NCBI RefSeq assembly: GCF_018310345.1
Contig: NZ_JAGXBY010000003.1
Span: 62,001-126,000 of the forward strand
Source of the DNA: Ornithinibacillus massiliensis
Lineage (GTDB): Bacteria; Bacillota; Bacilli; Bacillales; Amphibacillaceae
DNA length: 64,000 bases
Direction: 5' to 3'
The translations under genes were made by a program, and so were the position numbers. A model generated the notes under the pieces. It did not search any database. It had not been told where the DNA came from and worked only from the letters and a program-made list of their open reading frames with translations. The first letter of the stretch is position 1, and each line of letters starts with the position of its first letter. Shown piece after piece: positions 34,971 to 44,206 of this stretch.

Positions 34971-35585
34971 CTATTCTGCTTCTTCTGCAGTAAAATGCCA
35001 AGTCAGTTTATTTAAATAATCCCTATCATATCCGAAATATAGAATATAACTATCCGCACGCCTATCTGCGACTATGAGCATGTTTCCTGTTAATTCTTCT
35101 CCTGGTTCAATCGGCCCTAAATCAAAGAATGCATCCTCAAAAAGTTTTATTCTATCTCCAATACCGATTAAATCATTTCGATGGGTAACTTGATTATTTT
35201 GGATATGAGCTAAGTTATTACCATCAACTAGTACTGGGTACTCGAGTCCAGATTTAGAAATCCCAATTTCACCATGGTTTTTAACAGTGAAGTTTGCGAC
35301 AACATAGACTCGCTCAGGATGCGAATTACTTGCAGCTGTTTCCCCATTGATTTCATCAACGATCCCCACAGAATTTAAGGTTATCTCTAATATGTTTTTG
35401 TTACCTAAATCCACTGTATATCCAGTTTCTCCGATTGATAATTCGTATTGGTCTTTAATTTCGATAGGCTCAGAATCTGGATTTTCTATTAATTCCTCTG
35501 GAACTGGAGCACTACCACTACCACAACTCGCTAATAAACATAAAATAAATATCAAGAGGGGGAAGATTAAAAATTTTCTTTCCAT
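34971..35585 (-). CDS. DUF4352-type lipoprotein, first of two in the Tad operon
   Basis: A 204-residue lipoprotein. A signal sequence with lipobox LLASCG ends at Cys about residue 22. The mature part is a beta-sandwich-like domain: YVVANFTVKNHGEIGISKSG and the closing GPIEPGEELTGNMLIVADR follow the DUF4352/telokin-like pattern (extra-cellular Ig-like domain). The ATG at 35585 is preferred to start the signal peptide; AAAGGGTG lies about 11 bases upstream, a somewhat long spacing. A perfect hairpin separates it from the related lipoprotein gene at 35685. A role in pilus assembly is inferred from location only. Confidence 0.7.
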   Translation of the reverse strand: MERKFLIFPLLIFILCLLASCGSGSAPVPEELIENPDSEPIEIKDQYELSIGETGYTVDLGNKNILEITLNSVGIVDEINGETAASNSHPERVYVVANFTVKNHGEIGISKSGLEYPVLVDGNNLAHIQNNQVTHRNDLIGIGDRIKLFEDAFFDLGPIEPGEELTGNMLIVADRRADSYILYFGYDRDYLNKLTWHFTAEEAE

Positions 35586-35629
35586 AAAATATTTAACACC
35601 CTTTATAACTGTTTTAGTAATATGAATCA

Positions 35630-35660
35630 CTGTAAAGTCACTGTTTAAGTGACTTTACAG
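35630..35660. promoter_or_regulatory. Perfect 13-bp-arm hairpin between the two lipoprotein genes
   Basis: CTGTAAAGTCACT and its complement enclose a 5-base loop. Neither strand shows a run of T good enough for a standard terminator. It lies within the operon, 24 bases after the stop of one lipoprotein and 45 before the start of the next, so it may be a processing, stability or partial-termination element. Confidence 0.55.
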
Positions 35661-35684
35661 TTTAAATTCTATAAATGATTCTGT

Positions 35685-36332
35685 TTAATTTTCAATTTCG
35701 CTCGCTTTAATCAACCAAATAACTTGATTACTGCTTCCTGCCGCAACATTACCCGGGTCTTTTCTAAAATAATACTCATCAGCGTCATAAACAAATGTAA
35801 CAAATTGACCTGACATTTCTTCTCCAGGAGCAATTACTCCTGACATTTTTTCTATACTATCAAAATGCTCCGAAGCATCTGAGAAACCACTACCATCTAG
35901 ATAATCTGTTACTTCAAGTGAATGCAATAAATCTTCAACTTTCTGTTCTTCATCACTTGTGTTTTTAACAGTCAAATCTAACAGGATGAATCTATCTAAT
36001 TCTGAGGATGCGCCATCAATATTATCTTCTAGCTTCGCTGATACTAACGTAACCTCATATGTTCCTAATGTAGTATCAAATGTTCCGGTATCACCAATTC
36101 CTAAATCTAGTTGATCATCAGACTCAACATCGAATCCTACATTCGAAGTTTCCTCATCATCTGTTGTTTCAGATTTCTCATCTATATCATCATCTTTTTG
36201 ACCTTCACCCTCTAAATTAGATTCTTCTTGCTCATTATTTTTGTCTACATCTTGAGTATCATCATCCCCACAAGCGACTAAACAAATCATCATTACAAAC
36301 GTCAACATGATAAGTGTTATCATTTTCTTCAT
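35685..36332 (-). CDS. DUF4352-type lipoprotein, second of two
   Basis: A 215-residue lipoprotein. The signal peptide ends with lipobox CLVACG (Cys about residue 21), then a highly acidic low-complexity linker (Asp/Glu/Asn, about 22-70), then a domain similar to the neighbouring lipoprotein: FILLDLTVKNTSDEEQKVED and MSGVIAPGEEMSGQFVTFVY. The pair probably arose by duplication. GAGGTGG precedes the ATG. Location inside the Tad operon is the only hint of function. Confidence 0.75.
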   Translation of the reverse strand: MKKMITLIMLTFVMMICLVACGDDDTQDVDKNNEQEESNLEGEGQKDDDIDEKSETTDDEETSNVGFDVESDDQLDLGIGDTGTFDTTLGTYEVTLVSAKLEDNIDGASSELDRFILLDLTVKNTSDEEQKVEDLLHSLEVTDYLDGSGFSDASEHFDSIEKMSGVIAPGEEMSGQFVTFVYDADEYYFRKDPGNVAAGSSNQVIWLIKASEIEN

Positions 36333-36361
36333 ATATTTCCACCTCTAAAATCGTAATTTTG

Positions 36362-38581
36362 TTAATAAGAAAAATTAACTTCTTTTTCTATAAAAAACTC
36401 ATTGCCTTCAACTCTACCATTAATTACATTAGTAGACTCAAGCATATTGATAACTTGAGGGAGGAACCATAGTTTTACAGTAGCTGTAGCTTCTGCTGTT
36501 ACATATGTTGGACTTTCTCTTAAATCCTTACCAGTTTCATTATCAAGTACAGCCATTAATCTCTGAAACTTTCCACCTTCAAGGTGTGCAAATAAAAATA
36601 ACCTTAAATGATCTTTGTAATCCATGGTTGGTAAAGATTTTCCAGGAAATAATTCAATCGCTCTTCCTCTTGTAATATTTCCTAAGTCAGTTGAGGTTCT
36701 AGTGAATGCGTATCCCAAAGCATATGCCCAAATAAACGGACCAAAACCACGAGCCTCTGGTCGCATAAAACCTGCCGCTAAGTTAATAGCAAATCGTACA
36801 GCAAATATTTCTGATAGAGCGGCAAAATAATTCGCACCATAGGATTCTAGGCCGTATATAATATATTCCACCTGATTATTTTCATAAGCATAAGCTGCAC
36901 TACCATTCACGGAAAAATCATGACTTTTAAACCTCATTAGAATATATTCGTTAATATAGACTTCATCCCGCGCTGTTAGAAGCAAATCACCTAAATTCTT
37001 AAATAATATATCGATGAAAGTTAGTGCTTCTTCGGCAGTGTCATTTCGGTCCTCCATGGAAAACTCTTTATTATTTGCTGCAATTGCTTCACCATATTCA
37101 CTCGCTATTTGTCCAAGCTCTGCTAATAATTGCGTGTCAGACATAGCACCTTCTAAACTCTCAATTTGGTCTTGTATATCATCTAATTGGTTTTTAGTAT
37201 CCTCCATGCCTTCGTCTGCTTTATCTTCTTCTTCCTCTATTGCATCTTTATTGTCGATATAGTCTTTACGGCCATCAGCTAAAATTTCCAGAGCTTTCTC
37301 TACCTTAGAAAGACCATCACCATGATATTCCTTGACATCCTCGACATGCCCCAATATATTTCTTTTCGCTCTGGTTTCAAAATCTGATTGTACATCTGGC
37401 CTAAATTCTCTAGATAGCTTATTTAGTAAGGCATTGTTTTCAATATTACTTCCATTCGTTATTTTTCTTAGAGCTTGTTCTACTGTTTCTTTTAAATTTG
37501 TAAACATTTCCTCTGGATATATATAATCCTCTAGACTTCCATCCGTATTATCACCTATTGTACTTTCTTCCAAATCTTCACTAATGCTTTTCGCGTTATC
37601 ATAGTCACTACTCGATTCATGATTATTAATGGTTTCTCTCATTTCATTATTTGTACGCTCAGCACTTTCTATTAGATCTAAAGCATCTTGTAATTTACTT
37701 ACAACTACAGTGGTTTCGTTAATTAAATCTTCTAATAAGCTTAGTGATTCTCGTTTAAATTGTGTTGTATCCCTTCTTAATTCCTCAACATCAACCTCGT
37801 CATCATTGCCCTCGTCATCACCATCTGTATTTCCGTTATCCCTTTCCGCTTCCTCAATTAACTCCATTTCCCTTTTATACCTATCATGATAATAAAAAAT
37901 ATCATATGTTACCGATACTTTTGGATAATTGGACCTTACGGATTCTGGTTGAACTCTACCACTCATATTATCTAAGATTTCTTTAGCTTCTTTAAGTAGT
38001 TTTTCAGCTTCATCTAATTCCTTTTCTCGATCTTTGGCATAGTCATTTAATTTCTTTGCAAGTTTGGCATAATCAGAAGCTTGCTCTACTTGCTCTGCCA
38101 CTGATAAAAAATTCTTTATCACAGCTTCTCCTACTTCAACCGGGGCTTTGTATTTCATTTCTTCTAAAATTTGATACTTCAATATATCTTTGTTAGCTAA
38201 ACTTCTTTCCAAATTTATATTTAATGATATCTCGCTATCGACTGGCTTTAAGCCTAGGAAATCAAAATGTTCTCCTTCGCCAGTGGAAAGATTCTTTTGA
38301 AATACTTCTCTAAATATCGTCTCGGCTTCCCCTTGATTTCCATCAAGCGCAAAAAGCCCTTTATCTTGAAGTGAGGTATTATAGGCAGACATAGTAGAAC
38401 GTAGAGCAGCTTTAGCTGCTTCTTCAGTTTGCCTTTCTGCAATTAGAATTCGAGCATAATCAATTAAAACCGCATTAAATAATAACAGAAGCAATGCAAT
38501 AATAATTAGATATACGGAAACTGCACCATTCTCATTAATAAAAAACTTATGCCATATTTTCTTTGTAATTCTTTTCAACAT
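36362..38581 (-). CDS. DUF5702 (TadG-like) pilus-associated protein
   Basis: A 739-residue protein. The N-terminus has FFINENGAVSVYLIIIALLL, a class III prepilin-like or Tad-type signal anchor (residues about 12-40), followed by RILIAERQTEEAAKAALRST, typical of DUF5702/TadG-like proteins. The middle is long, charged and largely coiled coil (about 170-520). The C-terminal 200 residues form a conserved globular domain (ARGFGPFIWAYALGYAFT, LPTMDYKDHLRLFLF). It is thought to be secreted or anchored outside. The ATG at 38581 is preferred (GGGGGAGG directly upstream); an in-frame TTG at 38611 overlapping the previous gene is possible. In the Tad operon, tightly linked with TadE. Confidence 0.75.
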   Translation of the reverse strand: MLKRITKKIWHKFFINENGAVSVYLIIIALLLLLFNAVLIDYARILIAERQTEEAAKAALRSTMSAYNTSLQDKGLFALDGNQGEAETIFREVFQKNLSTGEGEHFDFLGLKPVDSEISLNINLERSLANKDILKYQILEEMKYKAPVEVGEAVIKNFLSVAEQVEQASDYAKLAKKLNDYAKDREKELDEAEKLLKEAKEILDNMSGRVQPESVRSNYPKVSVTYDIFYYHDRYKREMELIEEAERDNGNTDGDDEGNDDEVDVEELRRDTTQFKRESLSLLEDLINETTVVVSKLQDALDLIESAERTNNEMRETINNHESSSDYDNAKSISEDLEESTIGDNTDGSLEDYIYPEEMFTNLKETVEQALRKITNGSNIENNALLNKLSREFRPDVQSDFETRAKRNILGHVEDVKEYHGDGLSKVEKALEILADGRKDYIDNKDAIEEEEDKADEGMEDTKNQLDDIQDQIESLEGAMSDTQLLAELGQIASEYGEAIAANNKEFSMEDRNDTAEEALTFIDILFKNLGDLLLTARDEVYINEYILMRFKSHDFSVNGSAAYAYENNQVEYIIYGLESYGANYFAALSEIFAVRFAINLAAGFMRPEARGFGPFIWAYALGYAFTRTSTDLGNITRGRAIELFPGKSLPTMDYKDHLRLFLFAHLEGGKFQRLMAVLDNETGKDLRESPTYVTAEATATVKLWFLPQVINMLESTNVINGRVEGNEFFIEKEVNFSY

Positions 38582-38607
38582 ACCTCCCCCTTCCATTTTC
38601 AATACGT

Positions 38608-39219
38608 TCAATTTTCCTCATTTCTATTGAAAAATGGAATATACTTTGATGCGTAAGTAGTAAACTTCTGAAAGCCATAAACCATAAAATCAGTATTTCG
38701 AATGATTTCGGTTTGATCTACAACTGGATGTCTTGCTGTTGCTCCTACTTTATTTACGCCAAATATATCCGCTAATGAACTTGGAAGGGCAAGGTCCTTA
38801 TCCAGCGATACTACAATCTCTTGTAAAAAGAGTCCATTATCAAAAGTTACATTTCCAGCATACTCTCCGACTCTCTGTTTCTTTTTTGTCACAACACCAT
38901 TATCACTCAAACTTAAGCCAAACTTATTGAACCCATTATTAGAAGTTATTCTCCAATACAACCCATCACCATTTTGAGTAACATAATCAGATCTACCCAA
39001 CTCACCAGTGACAATATCCATCGTACTACTTCCCCAGGTTTGGGCCATACGTGATGCAATCTGATTCGCTTTGTACTGGAGTGTCACTTTCTCATAGATT
39101 ACGAGACTAAAGAAGACGAATAGCAGTACAATGATAAGAAGAATCGGAAATAACATTGTAGCTTCTAATGTAAAACTACCATCATTCTCTCTCCTGATTT
39201 TTTTTATGATTTTTCTCAT
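38608..39219 (-). CDS. TadE-like pseudopilin, second
   Basis: A 203-residue pseudopilin: basic leader, then ENDGSFTLEATMLFPILLII with Gly/Glu+5 arrangement and one membrane helix at about 20-42. The remaining 160 residues are extracytoplasmic. The start at 39219 has AGGAG about 10 bases upstream and lies 13 bases after the pilin stop; longer in-frame versions would overlap the pilin gene. It is followed immediately by the DUF5702 gene. Confidence 0.82.
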   Translation of the reverse strand: MRKIIKKIRRENDGSFTLEATMLFPILLIIVLLFVFFSLVIYEKVTLQYKANQIASRMAQTWGSSTMDIVTGELGRSDYVTQNGDGLYWRITSNNGFNKFGLSLSDNGVVTKKKQRVGEYAGNVTFDNGLFLQEIVVSLDKDLALPSSLADIFGVNKVGATARHPVVDQTEIIRNTDFMVYGFQKFTTYASKYIPFFNRNEEN

Positions 39220-39232
39220 TACGGAGCTTCTC

Positions 39233-39427
39233 CTATTGTCCTCCTGGATTAAAGTTATCAATATTTTGATTTCCAAAACCTAGTAATTTATTAATCCAAT
39301 CCATAATAGTTTTTCTGAATAATAAGGCAATCGCTACAATTACTGCAATGATCAATAATATTTCAAGCGTTTGTAATCCCTCTTCATCCTTCCAAAACCT
39401 TGTCATAAATTCTTTGATTTTCCCCAT
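39233..39427 (-). CDS. Flp-type major pilin
   Basis: A 64-residue Flp1-like type IVb pilin, the subunit of the Tad pilus. The leader of about 17 residues ends in KDEEG, followed by LQTLEILLIIAVIVAIALLF; cleavage after Gly17 leaves Glu22 at position 5 and a 20-residue hydrophobic helix. The exposed C-terminal part is short (about 15 residues, ending NIDNFNPGGQ). AGGAGG with A-rich spacing precedes the ATG. It stands between tadC and the TadE-like gene. Confidence 0.88.
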   Translation of the reverse strand: MGKIKEFMTRFWKDEEGLQTLEILLIIAVIVAIALLFRKTIMDWINKLLGFGNQNIDNFNPGGQ

Positions 39428-39472
39428 TTTTTTTCCTCCTAAAATGATTCTTAATTTTATATGATAACCTGC

Positions 39473-40336
39473 TTACATTATAGTAATTGCAGGGTAACCA
39501 ACAATAATCATTACTGCCACAAATATTAATATAAGTGGAAATACTAACTTAGATGATGCTTCTTCACCTTTAGTTTTAGAAATATTCTTTCTCTTTTCCC
39601 ATAAATCACGTGATAATTCCCGCAATGCCAGTATAAGATCATTCCCACCCTTGCGGTAATTAAGTAAGATAGTTGTGGTAAAAATTGAAATTTCTTGAAT
39701 TCCACACTTTTTACTTAAGTCATTTAGAACTTGGTGAAAAGGTTCATTACTAACCATTTTATTAACGGCATCGGTAAGTTCAACAATTAACGGTGAATTA
39801 TGATCATTAGCAGTTGTCACACATCTAACCAATGCTTGCTGTACAGTTTCTCCTGCATTAATCAATAAGATTAGCTTATTTACCACTTCAGGTAATTCCA
39901 AAAGAATCTTATCTTTTCTCTCTTTTTCTTGACTTGCTAGTTTTTTTATCATCGCATATGGAAGAAGTATTGCAAAAAATATTCCCGTTACAAAAATTGC
40001 CATATCACCTTCAGCTAAAGCGGTAAATAACAAAGCTCCTATTATCGTAATTAGTACGATGGAGATAAGTTGAGCCAGATATATCCTAGTATGTTGTAAT
40101 GCAGTTCTATTTCCATATAAACTAATCATTTTTTGCTGAATTTTTGCTATCTGACTATAAAACCTTTCCATTATTTTCAATTTATCTACAATAAATAAAG
40201 ACACTGGAGCTAGAAACATCAAAGGATATTGCCCTTTAAATTGTTCCATTATAACTTCATAGCTCTTCCCCACTCGTATGAATATGACAAGTAAAAAAAC
40301 AATTATTACTAGAGCAGGTATTAAAAAATAAATCAT
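39473..40336 (-). CDS. tadC: TadC inner-membrane pilus platform protein
   Basis: A 287-residue GspF/T2SSF-domain protein, the second Tad platform subunit. Membrane helices lie near the start and at about 100-135, and near 265-285; the cytoplasmic T2SSF core reads INAGETVQQALVRCV and NYRKGGNDLILALRELSRDL. It is co-transcribed with tadB (7 bases upstream). Confidence 0.87.
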   Translation of the reverse strand: MIYFLIPALVIIVFLLVIFIRVGKSYEVIMEQFKGQYPLMFLAPVSLFIVDKLKIMERFYSQIAKIQQKMISLYGNRTALQHTRIYLAQLISIVLITIIGALLFTALAEGDMAIFVTGIFFAILLPYAMIKKLASQEKERKDKILLELPEVVNKLILLINAGETVQQALVRCVTTANDHNSPLIVELTDAVNKMVSNEPFHQVLNDLSKKCGIQEISIFTTTILLNYRKGGNDLILALRELSRDLWEKRKNISKTKGEEASSKLVFPLILIFVAVMIIVGYPAITIM

Positions 40337-40343
40337 TACCTAT

Positions 40344-41300
40344 TCACACCTTAATGTTCATTATTTTCTGGCTTAGCCAGTATGAAAAGACCAGTATAAC
40401 TAAACAAACTGTCATAACAATTGGACCATTGGATGACCACTGATACATTGGTGAGAGATAGTCCCCTGCTGCATACTTAAGTAGTAATATCATCCCTAGA
40501 GGTGCGACACTTAAAATCCTAGACTCAAACTTTTTCTGTGCCATCATAACAGAAACCTCTTGTTGTATATCTATTTTTTCACTAATAATATCAGAAGTTC
40601 TTCTGATAACTTCTACCAGGTTTCCACCTGTACGCTTACATGTAATAAATACATTAGCAAAATTAATAATGTCGTCTATATCGGAGCGTACACTGAAATC
40701 ACGAATAGCATTTTCTACTGTATCCCCATTTTCAATTCTTCGATTAATAATTTCAAATTCTCTGATGATATATGTATTTGGATCAGGATACAGTAAATAC
40801 AAGTCCGTCACTACTTCTTTTAAACTATTCTCAATCGATCTACCAGCAGCTAATGAAGAAGACAGTGAACCTATAGCCTCTTTGAATTGAACTGTTAATT
40901 TCTCCTTGCGTTGTTCAAGTAATTTCTTCTTTTGAAATTTTGGGAATATCAGACCTAATCCCGATATGATAAAGGAAAAAATAATACTCTCATAAAATAA
41001 ATATCCGATTAGAAAGAAGACCATTCCCGCAATTACGGCATAAAACAAGTATTCTTTAAACGTTAAACGATAAACAGAATAATCAACCAAGTGTGACTCA
41101 ACATCTCTGTTTGTTTTTTCCTTCATCTTATCTATGAAGTGTTGCTTCTTTAAGATTTCCAATTCTGTTTCCGCTTTAAGTTTTTCGATTACAGCTGGTT
41201 CAACTGACATTTCCTTTTCTTTCTTTTTCCTATTAATAACTACGATAATATATGTAATGATGAGGCATATTAAAAATATTAAAATAACTATATCGGTCAT
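40344..41300 (-). CDS. tadB: TadB inner-membrane pilus platform protein
   Basis: A 318-residue T2SSF-domain protein, the first Tad platform subunit. N-terminal helix at about 3-22, paired helices at about 90-130, and a C-terminal pair; the T2SSF core has SSLAAGRSIENSLKEVV and CKRTGGNLVEVIRRTSDIIS. The ATG at 41300 follows GGGGGAGA; an in-frame ATG 12 bases upstream touches the tadA stop. Confidence 0.87.
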   Translation of the reverse strand: MTDIVILIFLICLIITYIIVVINRKKKEKEMSVEPAVIEKLKAETELEILKKQHFIDKMKEKTNRDVESHLVDYSVYRLTFKEYLFYAVIAGMVFFLIGYLFYESIIFSFIISGLGLIFPKFQKKKLLEQRKEKLTVQFKEAIGSLSSSLAAGRSIENSLKEVVTDLYLLYPDPNTYIIREFEIINRRIENGDTVENAIRDFSVRSDIDDIINFANVFITCKRTGGNLVEVIRRTSDIISEKIDIQQEVSVMMAQKKFESRILSVAPLGMILLLKYAAGDYLSPMYQWSSNGPIVMTVCLVILVFSYWLSQKIMNIKV

Positions 41301-41312
41301 ATTCTCCCCCAT

Positions 41313-42548
41313 CTATTCCATACCTCCTACTGTTATACCAGCCAATTGAGCTTTTGATTTATTAAGAATTTGATTTCCTGTTGATTTCAATTCTCCAATA
41401 ATTTTGCCTGTTTCTGTCTCCCCTTCTTCTATAAATTCATATAATGGGTTTAAAACAACCTCCCCATCTTCAACATGTAATACTTCACTTATTTCAACTA
41501 CTTTTCTAGTATTATCACGTAAGCGCATTAGGTGGATCATAATATCAACAGCAGAACTAATCTGATTCCGAATTACCCCTACAGGAAGCTCTGCTCCATT
41601 TAGTACCATCGTTTCTAGTCGACTCAGCATATCTTTCGTAGAGTTAGCATGGCCTGTTGATAGTGAACCGTCATGGCCTGTGTTCATCGCCTGTAACATA
41701 TCCAGTGCTTCTGCACCACGAACCTCACCCACGATGATGCGATCTGGTCTCATACGTAATGAAGTACGAATTAATTCACGAATTGCAATTTCTCCTTTCC
41801 CTTCTGTGTTGGCATTTCTGGTTTCCAAACTAACTAAGTTCGGAACATTTTTAATTTGAAGTTCTGCTGAGTCCTCTATAGTAATTATCCTTTCATGTCT
41901 AGGAATAAAATTAGATAGGACATTTAAGAATGTTGTTTTACCAGAACCAGTTCCACCACTTATAAAAATGTTGTATTTAGATACAACAAGCTTTTGTAAA
42001 AACTTAGCTGCGTCCTTAGAAATAGATTGAAATGCAATTAAATCATTTATCGTTAGTGGATTAGCAGGGAATTTCCGAATAGTCATAACTGGTCCTTTTA
42101 ACGCAATAGGTGGTAATACTACATTCACCCTAGAACCATCACTTAACCGCGCATCAACTATTGGGGAAGATTCGTTAACTACTCTATTCACTCGAGAAAC
42201 TATTGCCTGAATAATATCCTCTAGCTTTTGTTCACTTTCAAACTGAATGTCGACCTGGGTAGTAGCACCATCTCGTTCAATAAAAATCTCTTGATGATTA
42301 TTAACCATAATTTCAGTAATAGATTTGTCATCTATTAATGGTTGTAAGACATCATAACCCCTAAATGCATTAAATATCCGATCAACTAAATATTTTATCT
42401 CATTCGATTTCAATTTTTCTTCTTTAGCATAATCAAAGACAGCAGCTTCTATGTACTCTATCAGCTCATCGTTCGACATTGAATGCATCAAATCAAGTGT
42501 CTCACGTAATTGTTTAATTAAGGTCTTCACTACCTGATCAAAATCCAC
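41313..42548 (-). CDS. tadA: TadA/CpaF secretion ATPase of the Tad pilus
   Basis: A 411-residue hexameric ATPase that powers pilus assembly (and retraction in some systems). Walker A is GGTGSGKTT (198-206), the Asp box ITIEDSAELQ, His box and Walker B RIIVGEVRG follow, and TGHDGSLSTGHANS is the CpaF/TadA signature. The start is GTG overlapping the end of tadZ by 11 bases; GGAGGAG is about 9 bases upstream. Confidence 0.93.
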   Translation of the reverse strand: MDFDQVVKTLIKQLRETLDLMHSMSNDELIEYIEAAVFDYAKEEKLKSNEIKYLVDRIFNAFRGYDVLQPLIDDKSITEIMVNNHQEIFIERDGATTQVDIQFESEQKLEDIIQAIVSRVNRVVNESSPIVDARLSDGSRVNVVLPPIALKGPVMTIRKFPANPLTINDLIAFQSISKDAAKFLQKLVVSKYNIFISGGTGSGKTTFLNVLSNFIPRHERIITIEDSAELQIKNVPNLVSLETRNANTEGKGEIAIRELIRTSLRMRPDRIIVGEVRGAEALDMLQAMNTGHDGSLSTGHANSTKDMLSRLETMVLNGAELPVGVIRNQISSAVDIMIHLMRLRDNTRKVVEISEVLHVEDGEVVLNPLYEFIEEGETETGKIIGELKSTGNQILNKSKAQLAGITVGGME

Positions 42549-43665
42549 TATTTAATACTCCTCCTTCCTGATTTGTCAAAATAACCTTCCTTATGATTGA
42601 CTGGATTTCTTGATTAAATAAGTCATTACCTAATAGCTCTGCCCTTGATTGAGGGTGAGTCCAGTTTGGTATAAATGGAAGATAACCATCTATTGGTAAC
42701 TCTAGTTCATCAAAATCATTTAGTAGGTTTCCGTTAAATTTATTAATAATTAACGACATTTTATCTTTCATAACATTCTCTCTACCAAAAAACTTCTCTT
42801 CTTCCTCTAAAAATGATTTTGTTTTTAAAGGTCCCACGGAATCATTAGCCAAAATCCAAAATATCGTATCACTTTCTTTCATTGCCATTAAATTTCTCTC
42901 ATGTATCGAACTATCTAAATCTAAAATTATGTAATCATAAGCATCTGTTTCTAATAAGCCATTTACTATTCTCTCAATTTCATTTCCTGACAACTCCAGC
43001 AATTCTTGAGCATTTATCTCAATATCAAAAAAATCCACCATTGCATGCGGATCATGCCTTCGTAATTTCTCAATTTTGGAAAGTAGTTGCCCCGATGCTG
43101 TTTTTGCGTAATAAAAGATTTGTAACGAGGGATTCTCATTATCATCTGATAAAAATAACTTTGTTGTATTAAAAGTTTCTAGATTTAAATAAAATACTTT
43201 TGCATCATTCAAAGCTAATTGTTTTGAAAAGTTTACTGCAGTAGTTGTTTTGCCAACTCCTCCATTCGGAGAATAAAAGGAAAAAATTTTCGTTTGATTA
43301 TTTCTTTGTAATAACCTCCCTGCTTCCTCGTTTTTTTCATAGTACAATCCAAGAATGTTAGATACTAGCTGATCAAGCCTCTGGTAACGATATACAGAAG
43401 GCATTGATGTATTCTTAACCTTTAGTAGGTCATCTTCTAATAAAATGACAAACATATCTCGTTGGATCCTAGGAATACTTATTTCAGAACTTACTAATAA
43501 TATATCAACCATTTCACCTTGTTTCAGATACGAACTTAGAGTTTCTTCTTTTGAAAAGTAAGTAACTAAAAATTGATTATTACCACCTTCATTACGGATA
43601 AACGATGCTAATGATTGTAGATAATCAACATTTGTGTCTGTAATAACAATCCGAATCTTCTTCAA
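42538..43665 (-). CDS. tadZ: TadZ/CpaE-like atypical ParA ATPase
   Basis: A 375-residue protein that places Tad pili at the cell pole in model systems. Residues 1-110 resemble a receiver-like domain (ITDTNVDYLQSLASFIR) without a clear phosphorylation Asp at the usual place; the ATPase domain has a P-loop PNGGVGKTTTA (133-143) in which the signature Lys of ParA/MinD is Asn134. DYIILDLDSS (Walker B) is present. The start is TTG at 43663-43665 behind GGTGGTG. First gene of the 15-gene operon. Confidence 0.85.
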   Translation of the reverse strand: MKKIRIVITDTNVDYLQSLASFIRNEGGNNQFLVTYFSKEETLSSYLKQGEMVDILLVSSEISIPRIQRDMFVILLEDDLLKVKNTSMPSVYRYQRLDQLVSNILGLYYEKNEEAGRLLQRNNQTKIFSFYSPNGGVGKTTTAVNFSKQLALNDAKVFYLNLETFNTTKLFLSDDNENPSLQIFYYAKTASGQLLSKIEKLRRHDPHAMVDFFDIEINAQELLELSGNEIERIVNGLLETDAYDYIILDLDSSIHERNLMAMKESDTIFWILANDSVGPLKTKSFLEEEEKFFGRENVMKDKMSLIINKFNGNLLNDFDELELPIDGYLPFIPNWTHPQSRAELLGNDLFNQEIQSIIRKVILTNQEGGVLNSGF

Positions 43666-44206
43666 CGACTAACACCACCATTTAATTGATAATAAAGTCT
43701 TACAACTACTTGTATAAATTTTACTAAATTTTATTGTAAAAAAAATACAAAATTCTAAAAACGGTATTTATTACCCAGATTGCAAAATTCTGTATTTACG
43801 TTTTCCCTTTTTACCTATCATTTACTTTTCGTTTTACAAGCCCTCCAAAGTAGATCACTGAATAAGCTAAACTATTGAGTGTACTAAGGTTTAGCATCTA
43901 TTAAAGGATGTCTAAAGATTACCTTACCTCTCTACTAACGAAGATAAATAATATTCTAATCCGCCAAGAGTAAGGATTATTTTACTAGAACTAAAGACAT
44001 GATTTTCTTTTTTCGTTACTCTCTCTTAACAAATCCGTAATATAAATGAAACAAAATTGTACGCTCGTCCTTATAAATCAACATTAAATTTACAATTAAT
44101 AAAGTAAAATTTTTTATAATTTTAGTTAAAAAGTTTCATATAAAATCTTGACATGTATGTTAGGATTTGAAGTATGAATAATTTGACTTTTTTGAGGTGA
44201 ATTTTA
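43666..44206. other. Divergent intergenic region between the Tad operon and the TcaA-like gene
   Basis: A 541-base A/T-rich gap holding promoters for both directions. TTGACA occurs at 44148 upstream of the plus-strand gene, but the best -10 candidate (TATGAA) is at a 19-base spacing, so the promoter is not certain. No open frame with a ribosome-binding site, and no strong hairpin, was found. Confidence 0.5.

Noticed and set aside
44148..44180. TTGACA with a -10-like TATGAA upstream of the TcaA-like gene.
   Set aside because: Spacing is 19 bases without a MerR-type dyad, so it was not listed as a promoter.
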